NCBI GenBank assembly: GCA_026388755.1
Contig: JAPLJE010000480.1
Span: 1-5,541 of the forward strand
DNA: 5,541 nt
Origin: Deltaproteobacteria bacterium
GTDB lineage: Bacteria; Desulfobacterota; Desulfobacteria; Desulfobacterales; Desulfatirhabdiaceae
Direction of reading: 5' to 3'
The notes under the pieces were generated by a model that saw only the letters and a program-made list of their open reading frames with translations, was not told the DNA's origin and made no database searches. This document shows, piece by piece, positions 1 to 5,541 of the stretch. Each line of letters begins with the position of its first letter. The first letter of the stretch is position 1. A program made the translations under genes and the position numbers.

Positions 1-1
1 A

Positions 2-169
2 CGCCTGAATATCACAATGCTGTTCATCGAGCATGACATGGATATCGTCTTTGGCATTTCCCAGAAAGTCCGGGTGCTGTGTTACGGCGTTCTGATTGCG
101 GAGGGCACACCGGATGAAATATCACGCAACCCGAAAGTCATCGAAGTGTATCTTGGGGAAGGCGATTAA
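2..169 (+). CDS. livG: LivG-type ABC transporter ATP-binding protein, C-terminal end (partial, 5' end outside window)
   Basis: Only the last 55 codons are present. The frame is open from the window edge and ends in TAA at 167-169. The fragment starts just before the switch region: FIEHDMD carries the H-loop histidine (codon at 32-34) that contacts ATP gamma-phosphate in ABC ATPases, followed by a strand reading VLCYGVLIAEGTPDEI and the tail NPKVIEVYLGEGD. The EHDMD motif, the 'AEGTP.EI' strand and the 'EVYLG' ending are typical of LivG, one of two cytoplasmic ATPases of the branched-chain amino acid (HAAT family) importers. The next gene, a LivF-type ATPase, begins two bases after the stop, which is the usual livG-livF order. 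Walker A, signature and Walker B lie upstream of the window. The substrate (Leu/Ile/Val, other amino acids, amides or urea) cannot be read from this end alone. Confidence 0.9.
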   Translation, partial: RLNITMLFIEHDMDIVFGISQKVRVLCYGVLIAEGTPDEISRNPKVIEVYLGEGD

Positions 170-171
170 AC

Positions 172-876
172 ATGCTGCTTGAGGTCGAAAAAATCAACAC
201 CTGTTATGGGCTGAGCCATATTCTGTTTGACGTTTCCCTGAACATCGACAAGGGAGAAGTGGTAGTGCTGCTGGGAAGAAACGGCGCGGGAAAAACCACG
301 ACCCTGTTAAGCATCATGGGGCTGAACACGCCCAAGACCGGCGCGATCCGATACCAGGGCCAGGAGATTATGGGCCTTGCGCCGTATAAAATCGCTCGAA
401 TGGGAATCGGTTTTGTCCCCGAAGACCGGCTCATATTCCCCGACCTCACGGTCTACGCCAATCTGGAAGTCGGCCGAAAAAGCCTGGGCGGCCGGAAATC
501 AAAATGGACGTTCGACCGGATCTACAAGCTCTTTCCGGTTCTGAAGGATTTCAGCAACAAGCCGGGCGGCGATCTATCCGGCGGACAGCGCCAGATGCTG
601 ACCATTGCCCGCACCTTGATGGGAGACCCCGACCTGCTGCTTCTGGATGAACCCACCGAAGGCCTGGCGCCCCTTATCGTCAAGATGCTTGCGGATTTTA
701 TCGAAGTGATCAAGCAGGAAGGCATGACCGTCCTTCTCTGTGAACAAAACCTGAAATTTGCGCTGAAACATGCCGACCGCGCCTACATCGTGGACAATGG
801 CATCATCAAATATCAGGGAACCATTGCCGAATTGAACCTGAATACAGAGATCAAGAAAAAATATTTGGCGGTTTGA
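172..876 (+). CDS. livF: LivF-type ABC transporter ATP-binding protein (branched-chain amino acid importer family)
   Basis: This complete 234-residue protein matches the usual LivF length. Visible parts are A-loop Tyr12, Walker A GRNGAGKT (35-42), VPEDR at 82-86 with Glu84 where most ABC proteins have the Q-loop Gln, signature LSGGQ (135-139), Walker B LLLLDEP (155-161) with catalytic Glu160, and CEQN (190-193). Gln in place of the switch His is normal for LivF, while its partner LivG keeps the His. The pair would power a high-affinity amino-acid importer whose membrane subunits and binding protein are expected upstream. The ATG at 172 is chosen because GGGGAAGG (155-162) lies nine bases before it, inside the end of livG, implying coupled translation. 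No transporter gene follows, so this is probably the last gene of its operon. The family assignment is secure; the substrate is not. Confidence 0.95.
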   Translation: MLLEVEKINTCYGLSHILFDVSLNIDKGEVVVLLGRNGAGKTTTLLSIMGLNTPKTGAIRYQGQEIMGLAPYKIARMGIGFVPEDRLIFPDLTVYANLEVGRKSLGGRKSKWTFDRIYKLFPVLKDFSNKPGGDLSGGQRQMLTIARTLMGDPDLLLLDEPTEGLAPLIVKMLADFIEVIKQEGMTVLLCEQNLKFALKHADRAYIVDNGIIKYQGTIAELNLNTEIKKKYLAV

Positions 877-967
877 ACAGGTCCGCTTTCGTGCATGCCA
901 CACAAAGAAGGTGTTGAACAGGTGTTCCGGAAATTCAAAGTCGCGTAATCCCCCCCTCGCTATTTGC

Positions 968-997
968 TTGATTTATTCAAGAAAATCGGCTTATCCT
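968..997 (+). promoter_or_regulatory. Candidate sigma70 promoter overlapping an inverted repeat, upstream of the GH64 gene
   Basis: TTGATT (968-973) and TATCCT (992-997) are separated by 18 bases; each matches the consensus hexamer at four of six positions. The -35 hexamer overlaps an inverted repeat, CTTGA (967-971), five-base loop, TCAAG (977-981), which could be an operator or chance. The placement gives a leader of about 45 bases before the gene at 1048. The rest of the 171-bp gap (877-1047) shows a run of seven C (950-956) and a small GAACA-GG-TGTTC inverted repeat (916-927), but no hairpin followed by a T tract. This is a weak call based on sequence similarity alone. Confidence 0.3.
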
Positions 998-1032
998 ATC
1001 AGAAATTCAGTCATTAATGCCTTCATTTTTCT

Positions 1033-1038
1033 AAGGAG
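1033..1038 (+). promoter_or_regulatory. Ribosome binding site of the GH64 gene
   Basis: AAGGAG lies nine bases before the ATG at 1048, close to an ideal Shine-Dalgarno. It decides the start in favour of 1048. This matters because the resulting protein has an unusually long stretch (23 residues) ahead of the hydrophobic core of its signal peptide, and one might otherwise suspect a later start. Confidence 0.75.
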
Positions 1039-1047
1039 AAAAAGTTA

Positions 1048-3141
1048 ATGAATTATCCACACCTTCCTCATTTAACCGGGTCAGCAATTCTTTCCAACCT
1101 CAACCTGAAAAGGAAATGGTTGTTAGTCTTATCCTTATGTGCAGCCGTATTTATTGGGATAGTTGCGCCTGACCGGGGGGTCAGCGCCGATGATTATCCA
1201 ATGGTTCTAACTGTAGTCAACAACAGCGGATTTGATGACACCAAGGTATACTTGCTGTGCACGGGCAGCAACCAGACTGGTCCCGAGGCAGACAACCATT
1301 TCGGTTATCTTGACTTTGCCAATAATTCTTTTCATGAGATCGGACCGAAAAGTGGATTCAGCCTGAACGTTTCAACCATGACCAAGACGCTGAGCGAGTT
1401 CAAGAACAATAATACCTACACCATCAATGTCCCCAAAATGGTTAGCGGCCGGCTGTATTTCGCTTTTGGCGACAATTTCGATAAGTGCCCGAGCTTTAGC
1501 GCTTCCGGCCCACCAAATGGCACGGCCAATACCGTTGTTTACGATAAAGTTGAATTCGACACCTGGAGCAACCCCAACATCAATACCACCAATGTGGATT
1601 TTTTCGGGATTTCGTATTATGTCACAGCGACCGAGGCCAGCACCAAAGATCAGGTGGAACGCGGATACTTGAAATCAAGAGACGCTGTTTTCGCTGCTTT
1701 TGAGAACGTAGCTGGAAACGATTACCAGCTTTACGGGAATGCGGGCATCTTCGAGGCGCTGAGCATAACCAGAACAATCAAGGACGAAGTGGACAAAGTG
1801 CGCGTACTGGCCCCAAAAAACGCGGCTTTCGACGACTTCAACAGTTCTCTGACTTTCGCCCAACAGAAATCTTCCCACTTCTTTGACCAGTATGTGAACA
1901 ATCAGTGCTGGAAACCCAACCGGAAATTCTCCTTCTACAGCAAATTTTACAAACCTTCCGATCCCCATTCCGACAAGACGATTTATTACGGTCAGGTAAG
2001 CGCCGACGGCAGGACGCTCCACCTTTTTACCGACAAGGACCGGACCCAGTCCTATCTACCCGTACCGTCCCTGCCCAGGCCGAGCAGCAGCAATATCCTC
2101 TTCCCCGGGCATCTCAGTCAATGGCACCAGGTCAACAGTACCAGCAGTGATGGGATTGACTGGGGCTTTCTTTTAGGTGGCCAGGCGGGTGGGCCCGGCC
2201 AAACAGCCGGGGCCTACTGGGCGAGTGATCCGGTGGCGATGGCCATTACAATCTCCATTGTCCGCGGCGTCATGCATTACGATGATGGCTGTGAGAAATG
2301 GACGGACAGCAACAATTATTATCCGGGTGACAATGGTATCGGTTCCGCCGAATACCCAATTTACTATTATGGAAAGTTAATCCATGACCTGTCCATCGAA
2401 AACAAATCTTACGCCCTTTCCTACGACGATGTTTATGGCGCCGATCCCTCGATTTATTTCAAGGGTCACCCCAACGTGACCCTCACGTTCAACCACGCCA
2501 AACCTTATTCCCAGGCGAAGCTTTCAGTGAGTGAGGAGAATTTATGGGTTGAAACGGAAAGCGGTACGACAACAGTCAATGTTTCAAATTCAGGAACTGC
2601 TGGTACAACGATGGGGTGGACAGCTGAGGTGACATCCGGGGTAAGCTGGCTTCGGATAACATCGGGGGCAAGCGGAATCAATGACGGAACCGTTACCTGT
2701 GCATTTGACAAGAATACGGAGGGTTTCCGTAAAGGCATCATTCGGATAACGGCGGAAGGGGCAATCGGAACTCCCGTGGATGTAACAGTTACGCAGGCAC
2801 CGGCTACAACAACGTGCACGGCAACAATAGATGAAACCTTATTGCTCCATATACCCTATATTTCCTATGCTGATCCAAAGGGGACTCAAACGCTTTGGGT
2901 GGAACTTGTTTATGCTTTCAATCCGACATATCCGGCGTTAATACTATTTAAATATAAAAATGCTGGAATTCCAAACAATCCTTTTCCATGTGCAGCATCA
3001 ACACTATCCAGCGATTTCAAACTCCATATTCCGGATGTTCTGCTTCCGGATGGAACCACTCATTTATGGATGGATTTAGAATACATCCCGGCTCTTTCCA
3101 CCAAGGATAATCTCTACTTTGTCGTTACAAACTTTGGATAA
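1048..3141 (+). CDS. Secreted GH64-family beta-1,3-glucanase-like protein with BACON-like domain and C-terminal LHIP/LW repeats
   Basis: This is a 697-residue exported protein. Residues 21-23 (KRK), a hydrophobic core at about 24-40 and the cleavage-type site VSA-DD (after Ala47) form a Sec signal peptide. Residues ~50-490 resemble GH64 beta-1,3-glucanases: VTVVNNSG (55-61), SGRLYFAFG (133-141), KVEFD with Glu169, NVDFFG with Asp184, and late motifs HDLSIE (446-451) and YDDV (459-462). In characterised GH64 laminaripentaose-producing enzymes a Glu and an Asp at nearly this spacing are catalytic, so an active glucan hydrolase is likely. Residues ~492-585 (LSVSEENLWV to VTVTQAP) look like a BACON beta-sandwich, with the typical 'GVSWLRIT' strand. 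Residues 590-697 hold two diverged repeats with LHIP and LW motifs. The protein probably acts outside the cell or in the periplasm on beta-1,3-glucan, or recognises it. It appears to be a single-gene unit, unrelated to its neighbours. The family call is by eye, and substrate and activity are inferred. Confidence 0.8.
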   Translation: MNYPHLPHLTGSAILSNLNLKRKWLLVLSLCAAVFIGIVAPDRGVSADDYPMVLTVVNNSGFDDTKVYLLCTGSNQTGPEADNHFGYLDFANNSFHEIGPKSGFSLNVSTMTKTLSEFKNNNTYTINVPKMVSGRLYFAFGDNFDKCPSFSASGPPNGTANTVVYDKVEFDTWSNPNINTTNVDFFGISYYVTATEASTKDQVERGYLKSRDAVFAAFENVAGNDYQLYGNAGIFEALSITRTIKDEVDKVRVLAPKNAAFDDFNSSLTFAQQKSSHFFDQYVNNQCWKPNRKFSFYSKFYKPSDPHSDKTIYYGQVSADGRTLHLFTDKDRTQSYLPVPSLPRPSSSNILFPGHLSQWHQVNSTSSDGIDWGFLLGGQAGGPGQTAGAYWASDPVAMAITISIVRGVMHYDDGCEKWTDSNNYYPGDNGIGSAEYPIYYYGKLIHDLSIENKSYALSYDDVYGADPSIYFKGHPNVTLTFNHAKPYSQAKLSVSEENLWVETESGTTTVNVSNSGTAGTTMGWTAEVTSGVSWLRITSGASGINDGTVTCAFDKNTEGFRKGIIRITAEGAIGTPVDVTVTQAPATTTCTATIDETLLLHIPYISYADPKGTQTLWVELVYAFNPTYPALILFKYKNAGIPNNPFPCAASTLSSDFKLHIPDVLLPDGTTHLWMDLEYIPALSTKDNLYFVVTNFG
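2815..3138 (+). repeat. Two diverged ~50-residue protein repeats (LHIP/LW module) in the C-terminus of the GH64 protein
   Basis: Copy 1 is residues 590-640 (2815-2967) and copy 2 is residues 648-697 (2989-3138). Each starts with Cys, has LHIP ten to twelve residues on (600-603; 659-662), then an aromatic/acidic strand, TLWVELVY (615-622) against HLWMDLEY (672-679), and ends in a short strand plus Asn-x-Gly (638-640; 695-697). The pattern suggests two small beta-units with a Cys at the head of each, which could pair. By hand count the DNA from 2821 to 3120 is about 40% GC, lower than sampled lines in the catalytic part (55-68%). I recall similar 'LHIP...YWADL' units in proteobacterial exported proteins, with no known function. 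Confidence 0.6.
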
Positions 3142-3215
3142 AAGCAACCCACAGGTGATATAGTCGCCGGTATAGTGAATTACGGTATCTCTTCCCGTGG
3201 GGTCATCTTTCTTGA

Positions 3216-3244
3216 TTGACATCATGCCGCTATCTTCCTATAGT
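3216..3244 (+). promoter_or_regulatory. Strong sigma70-type promoter of the carboxy(nor)spermidine operon
   Basis: TTGACA (3216-3221) is a perfect -35 hexamer, the spacer is 17 bases, and TATAGT (3239-3244) matches five of six -10 positions. The predicted start is at A3251, seven bases past the -10. It points at the dehydrogenase gene at 3323, giving a leader of about 72 bases. This is the best promoter match in the window. The rest of the gap from 3142 to 3215 contains no clear terminator hairpin for the preceding gene. Confidence 0.75.
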
Positions 3245-3250
3245 TTTAAC

Positions 3251-3310
3251 ATGAAAGCGCTTTTTAAACCGCGAATAAACAAAAGGGGCCGAACAATCAT
3301 ATCCATTTAA
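3251..3310 (+). CDS. Possible 19-residue leader peptide of the polyamine operon (speculative)
   Basis: The frame reads MKALFKPRINKRGRTIISI and stops with TAA at 3308-3310. Its ATG coincides with the predicted transcription start of the promoter at 3216-3244, so the transcript could be leaderless; there is no Shine-Dalgarno before it. The stop overlaps the first bases of AAAGGA (3309-3314), the ribosome binding site of the dehydrogenase gene, so passage or stalling of a ribosome here would affect access to that site. The peptide is strongly basic (six Lys/Arg of 19). Short leader peptides that sense ornithine or polyamines are known before other polyamine genes (for example speFL before speF in enterobacteria), but there is no sequence similarity to them here. 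A frame of this length can easily arise by chance. Confidence 0.2.
   Translation: MKALFKPRINKRGRTIISI
3254..3263. promoter_or_regulatory. 10-bp perfect palindrome at the predicted transcription start
   Basis: AAAGCGCTTT is fully self-complementary over ten bases and lies at about +4 to +13 relative to the predicted start. That is a position where a bound dimeric repressor would block initiation. It has no loop, so it is not a hairpin terminator. Operator function is an inference from position only, and a 10-bp palindrome can occur by chance. Confidence 0.3.
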
Positions 3311-3322
3311 AGGAATCCGTCC

Positions 3323-4492
3323 ATGAGTAAAGTTCTGATCATCGGTGCCGGAGGGGTCGGCGCTGTTGTCACCCACAAATGCGCGCAGAACCCGGAAGTG
3401 TTTTCCGAGATTGTCCTGGCCAGCCGAACCCTGGCCAAATGCGAAGCCATCCAGAAACATGTTGCCAGGCCGATTGAAATCGCACAGGTGGATGCCGACC
3501 ATCCCCATGAAGTCTCGACCCTGATCCGCAAAATTTCGCCGGATCTGGTCGTCAACGTCGCCCTGCCCTATCAGGATCTCAGTATCATGGACGCCTGCCT
3601 GGAGACCGGGGTCAATTATCTGGATACGGCCAATTACGAACCCCCGGACGAAGCCAAATTCTGTTACAAATGGCAGTGGGATTATCAGGAGCGGTTTCAA
3701 AAAAGAGGCATCATGGCCCTTCTGGGATGCGGATTCGATCCCGGCGTGACCAATATTTTCTGCGCTTATGCCCTGAAACATCATTTTGATGAAATCCATA
3801 CTATTGACATCATGGACTGCAATGCCGGCGATCATGGCCATCCCTTTGCCACCAATTTCAACCCGGAAATCAACATCCGGGAAGTCACGGCCAGGGGAAA
3901 ATACTATGAAAACGGACAATGGATTGAAACCGACCCCTTGTCCGTCCACAAGCCCTTTGATTTTCCCCAGGTCGGCATACGGGAAATGTATTTGATGTAT
4001 CACGAAGAGATGGAATCCCTGGCCAAAAACATACCCGGAATCAAACGGATGCGCTTCTGGATGACGTTTGGCCAGGAATACCTCACCCATCTGCGGGTGC
4101 TTCAAAATGTCGGGATGACCCGCATCGACCCGGTGAAGTACCAGGGAATCGAGATTGTGCCGCTTCAGTTTTTAAAGGCCCTGCTGCCGGAGCCGTCCTC
4201 TCTGGCCGCGGGCTATACCGGAAAAACCTGCATCGGCTGCATGATTGAAGGCGTCAAAAACGGAAAGCCCGTGAAGTATTTTATTTACAACGTTTGCGAT
4301 CACACCGAATGCTTCAGGGAAATCCAGGCCCAGGCCATATCTTACACCACCGGCGTTCCGACCATGATCGGGGCCATGATGATGCTGACCGGAAAATGGA
4401 AGGGAAAGGGGGTTTTCAATGTCGAGGAATTTGACCCGGACCCGTTTATGGACGCGCTGAACCGATGCGGACTGCCATGGACAGAGGCGTAA
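3323..4492 (+). CDS. Carboxynorspermidine/carboxyspermidine dehydrogenase (saccharopine dehydrogenase-like)
   Basis: This 389-residue cytoplasmic enzyme reductively condenses L-aspartate beta-semialdehyde with a diamine (1,3-diaminopropane or putrescine), using NAD(P)H, to give carboxynorspermidine or carboxyspermidine. The N-terminus KVLIIGAGGVG has the Rossmann fingerprint GAGGVG (8-13). The saccharopine-dehydrogenase-like middle includes NYLDTANYE, GCGFDPGVTN (135-144) and DCNAGDHGHPFATNF from 165, all characteristic of the CANSDH branch and not of lysine-forming enzymes. Length is close to the family norm of about 400. The ATG at 3323 is supported by AAAGGA (3309-3314), eight bases upstream. 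The decarboxylase for the next step starts five bases after the stop, so the two form one transcription unit from the promoter at 3216-3244. Which diamine is used cannot be read from sequence. Alternative: another saccharopine dehydrogenase-like enzyme, unlikely given the partner gene. Confidence 0.92.
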   Translation: MSKVLIIGAGGVGAVVTHKCAQNPEVFSEIVLASRTLAKCEAIQKHVARPIEIAQVDADHPHEVSTLIRKISPDLVVNVALPYQDLSIMDACLETGVNYLDTANYEPPDEAKFCYKWQWDYQERFQKRGIMALLGCGFDPGVTNIFCAYALKHHFDEIHTIDIMDCNAGDHGHPFATNFNPEINIREVTARGKYYENGQWIETDPLSVHKPFDFPQVGIREMYLMYHEEMESLAKNIPGIKRMRFWMTFGQEYLTHLRVLQNVGMTRIDPVKYQGIEIVPLQFLKALLPEPSSLAAGYTGKTCIGCMIEGVKNGKPVKYFIYNVCDHTECFREIQAQAISYTTGVPTMIGAMMMLTGKWKGKGVFNVEEFDPDPFMDALNRCGLPWTEA

Positions 4493-4497
4493 GATTC

Positions 4498-5541
4498 ATG
4501 CAGGAACGTTTTTTGGATGCCCGGATACCCACGCCGTGTTATGTGGTGGATGAAGCGGCCCTGATCAAAAATTTAAAAATTCTGGATTCGGTTCAGCAGC
4601 AAACCGGCTGCAAGATTCTACTGGCCCTCAAGGGCTTTGCCATGTTCAGCCTGTTCCCGATCATCCGGGAATATCTCTGCGGCATTTCCGCCAGTTCCGT
4701 GGACGAAGCCAGGCTGGGTCATGAGGAATTCGGCAAAGAAGTTCATTTCTGCGCGCCGGCGTTCCCGGATGCCGATTTCGATGAAATCCTTTCCTGCTGC
4801 AACCACCTGGTGTTCAACTCCTTTTCGTTCTGGAACCGGTATAAATCCAGAATCCGGAGCGCAATAAAGCCCATCCGTTGCGGCATCCGGGTGAATCCCG
4901 AGCATTCGGAAGTCAGTGTGCCGATTTATGACCCCTGCGGGCCTTATTCCCGACTGGGCGTGACCCGAAGCAATTTCGAACCCCATCATCTGGAAGGGAT
5001 TTCCGGATTGCATTTTCACACCCTCTGCGAGCTCAATGCCGATGCTCTGGCTCGAACCCTCCCCGCATTCGAAGACAAATTCGGCACTTTTTTAAAAAAC
5101 ATGGAATGGGTGAATTTTGGCGGCGGCCATCACATTACCCGAAGCGATTATAATGTGAATCTGTTATGCGAACTGATCACCGGATTCAAAAGCAGATATC
5201 CCCTTGAGGTTTATCTGGAGCCTGGCGAGGCCATTGCGCTGAACACCGGCGTTTTGATCGCCTCTGTCCTGGATGTTTTCCATAACGGCATGGATATCGG
5301 CATTCTGGACACGTCCGCCTCGGCCCACATGCCCGATGTGCTGGAAATGCCGTATCGCCCGGTCATTGAAGGGGCCGGAATCCCTGGAGAATATCCGTTC
5401 ACCTACCGGCTGGCCGGCCTGACGTGCCTGGCGGGAGATGTGATCGGCGATTTCTCGTTTCCAAAGCCCCTTAACGTGGGAGATCGCCTGGTGTTTCAGG
5501 ATATGGCCCATTACACGATGGTAAAAAACAACACCTTTAAC
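4498..5541 (+). CDS. nspC: Carboxynorspermidine/carboxyspermidine decarboxylase (partial, 3' end outside window)
   Basis: The enzyme is PLP-dependent, of the alanine racemase/ornithine decarboxylase fold, and removes CO2 from carboxynorspermidine or carboxyspermidine to give norspermidine or spermidine. The frame is open for 348 codons to the window edge; the family runs to about 375-380, so roughly 30 residues are missing. Visible motifs are PTPCYVVDE near the start, ALKGFA with PLP-binding Lys45, HFHTLCE (172-178), the phosphate-binding loop NFGGGHH (206-212), EPGEA (241-245), DTSASAHMPD (271-280), GLTCLAGD (307-314) and AHYTMVKNNTFN (337-348). These are NspC hallmarks that separate it from diaminopimelate decarboxylase. 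The ATG at 4498 is preferred, with GAGG (4484-4487) ten bases before. An in-frame ATG at 4477 would overlap the upstream gene by 16 bases, has no clear ribosome site and adds seven residues. Tight spacing implies co-transcription with the dehydrogenase. Confidence 0.95.
   Translation, partial: MQERFLDARIPTPCYVVDEAALIKNLKILDSVQQQTGCKILLALKGFAMFSLFPIIREYLCGISASSVDEARLGHEEFGKEVHFCAPAFPDADFDEILSCCNHLVFNSFSFWNRYKSRIRSAIKPIRCGIRVNPEHSEVSVPIYDPCGPYSRLGVTRSNFEPHHLEGISGLHFHTLCELNADALARTLPAFEDKFGTFLKNMEWVNFGGGHHITRSDYNVNLLCELITGFKSRYPLEVYLEPGEAIALNTGVLIASVLDVFHNGMDIGILDTSASAHMPDVLEMPYRPVIEGAGIPGEYPFTYRLAGLTCLAGDVIGDFSFPKPLNVGDRLVFQDMAHYTMVKNNTFN

Noticed and set aside
574..903. Open frame of 109 codons on the - strand overlapping the end of livF
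   Set aside because: It is antisense to the livF signature and Walker B region, and the translation matches nothing recognisable.
950..956. Run of seven C in the gap before the GH64 gene as a phase-variation tract
   Set aside because: It lies outside any coding frame and upstream of the candidate promoter, and seven bases is short for a slippage switch.
1675..2022. Open frame of 115 codons on the - strand inside the GH64 gene
   Set aside because: The + strand frame through here is continuous with the GH64 domain; the - strand product has no motif or upstream signals.
3148..3201. Possible terminator: CCCAC (3148-3152) and GTGGG (3197-3201) after the GH64 gene
   Set aside because: The arms are only five bases with a 44-base loop and no following T tract. 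Not an intrinsic terminator.
3230..4105. Open frame of 291 codons on the - strand
   Set aside because: It lies almost entirely antisense to the carboxy(nor)spermidine dehydrogenase, overlaps its promoter, and its translation shows no family motif. It is a by-product of the codon use of the real gene.
4477..4497. Alternative in-frame ATG start for nspC at 4477
   Set aside because: No clear ribosome site precedes it and it would overlap the upstream gene by 16 bases. The ATG at 4498 has GAGG at suitable spacing and gives an N-terminus like other NspC proteins.
4618..5019. Open frame of 133 codons on the - strand
   Set aside because: It is antisense to nspC, whose motifs are clear across the whole stretch. 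No ribosome site or recognisable domain.
5164..5511. Open frame of 115 codons on the - strand near the window end
   Set aside because: Antisense to conserved nspC motifs (EPGEA, DTSASAHMPD, GLTCLAGD), which account for this DNA.

Overview
The window reads as chromosomal DNA from a Gram-negative, probably anaerobic bacterium of the Desulfobacterota (former Deltaproteobacteria, Desulfobacterales-like). This is an inference. It rests on moderate GC, the style of the liv ATPases, the carboxynorspermidine-type polyamine gene pair, and a secreted protein ending in 'LHIP...LW' repeats, a module I associate with proteobacteria of this kind. All genes that I can support lie on the + strand, in three blocks.

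Block 1 (1-876) is the end of a branched-chain amino acid (or amide/urea-type) ABC importer operon: the last 55 codons of a LivG-type ATPase, then a complete LivF-type ATPase two bases downstream. Block 2 (1048-3141) is a single gene for a 697-residue exported protein. It has a signal peptide, a glycoside hydrolase family 64 (beta-1,3-glucanase, thaumatin-like) domain with both expected acidic residues, a BACON-like beta-sandwich, and two copies of a ~50-residue LHIP/LW repeat encoded by noticeably AT-richer DNA. Block 3 (3323 to the window end) is a carboxy(nor)spermidine dehydrogenase followed five bases later by carboxy(nor)spermidine decarboxylase (nspC), cut by the window edge after 348 codons. 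Together they make spermidine or norspermidine from aspartate semialdehyde and a diamine, without S-adenosylmethionine.

The 181-bp gap before block 3 holds the best regulatory signal in the window: a near-consensus sigma70 promoter (TTGACA-N17-TATAGT). A 10-bp perfect palindrome sits at the predicted transcription start. A 19-codon basic open frame begins at the predicted +1 and ends inside the Shine-Dalgarno sequence of the dehydrogenase gene, so it could be a leaderless leader peptide. The 171-bp gap before block 2 holds a weaker promoter candidate overlapping a small inverted repeat, and a strong ribosome binding site. I see no convincing intrinsic terminator in either gap, and no tRNA, rRNA, CRISPR array, insertion sequence or attachment site.

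The most unusual items are the GH64-BACON-LHIP architecture sitting alone between two housekeeping operons, and the possible leader peptide of the polyamine operon. Neither amounts to a demonstrated new system.
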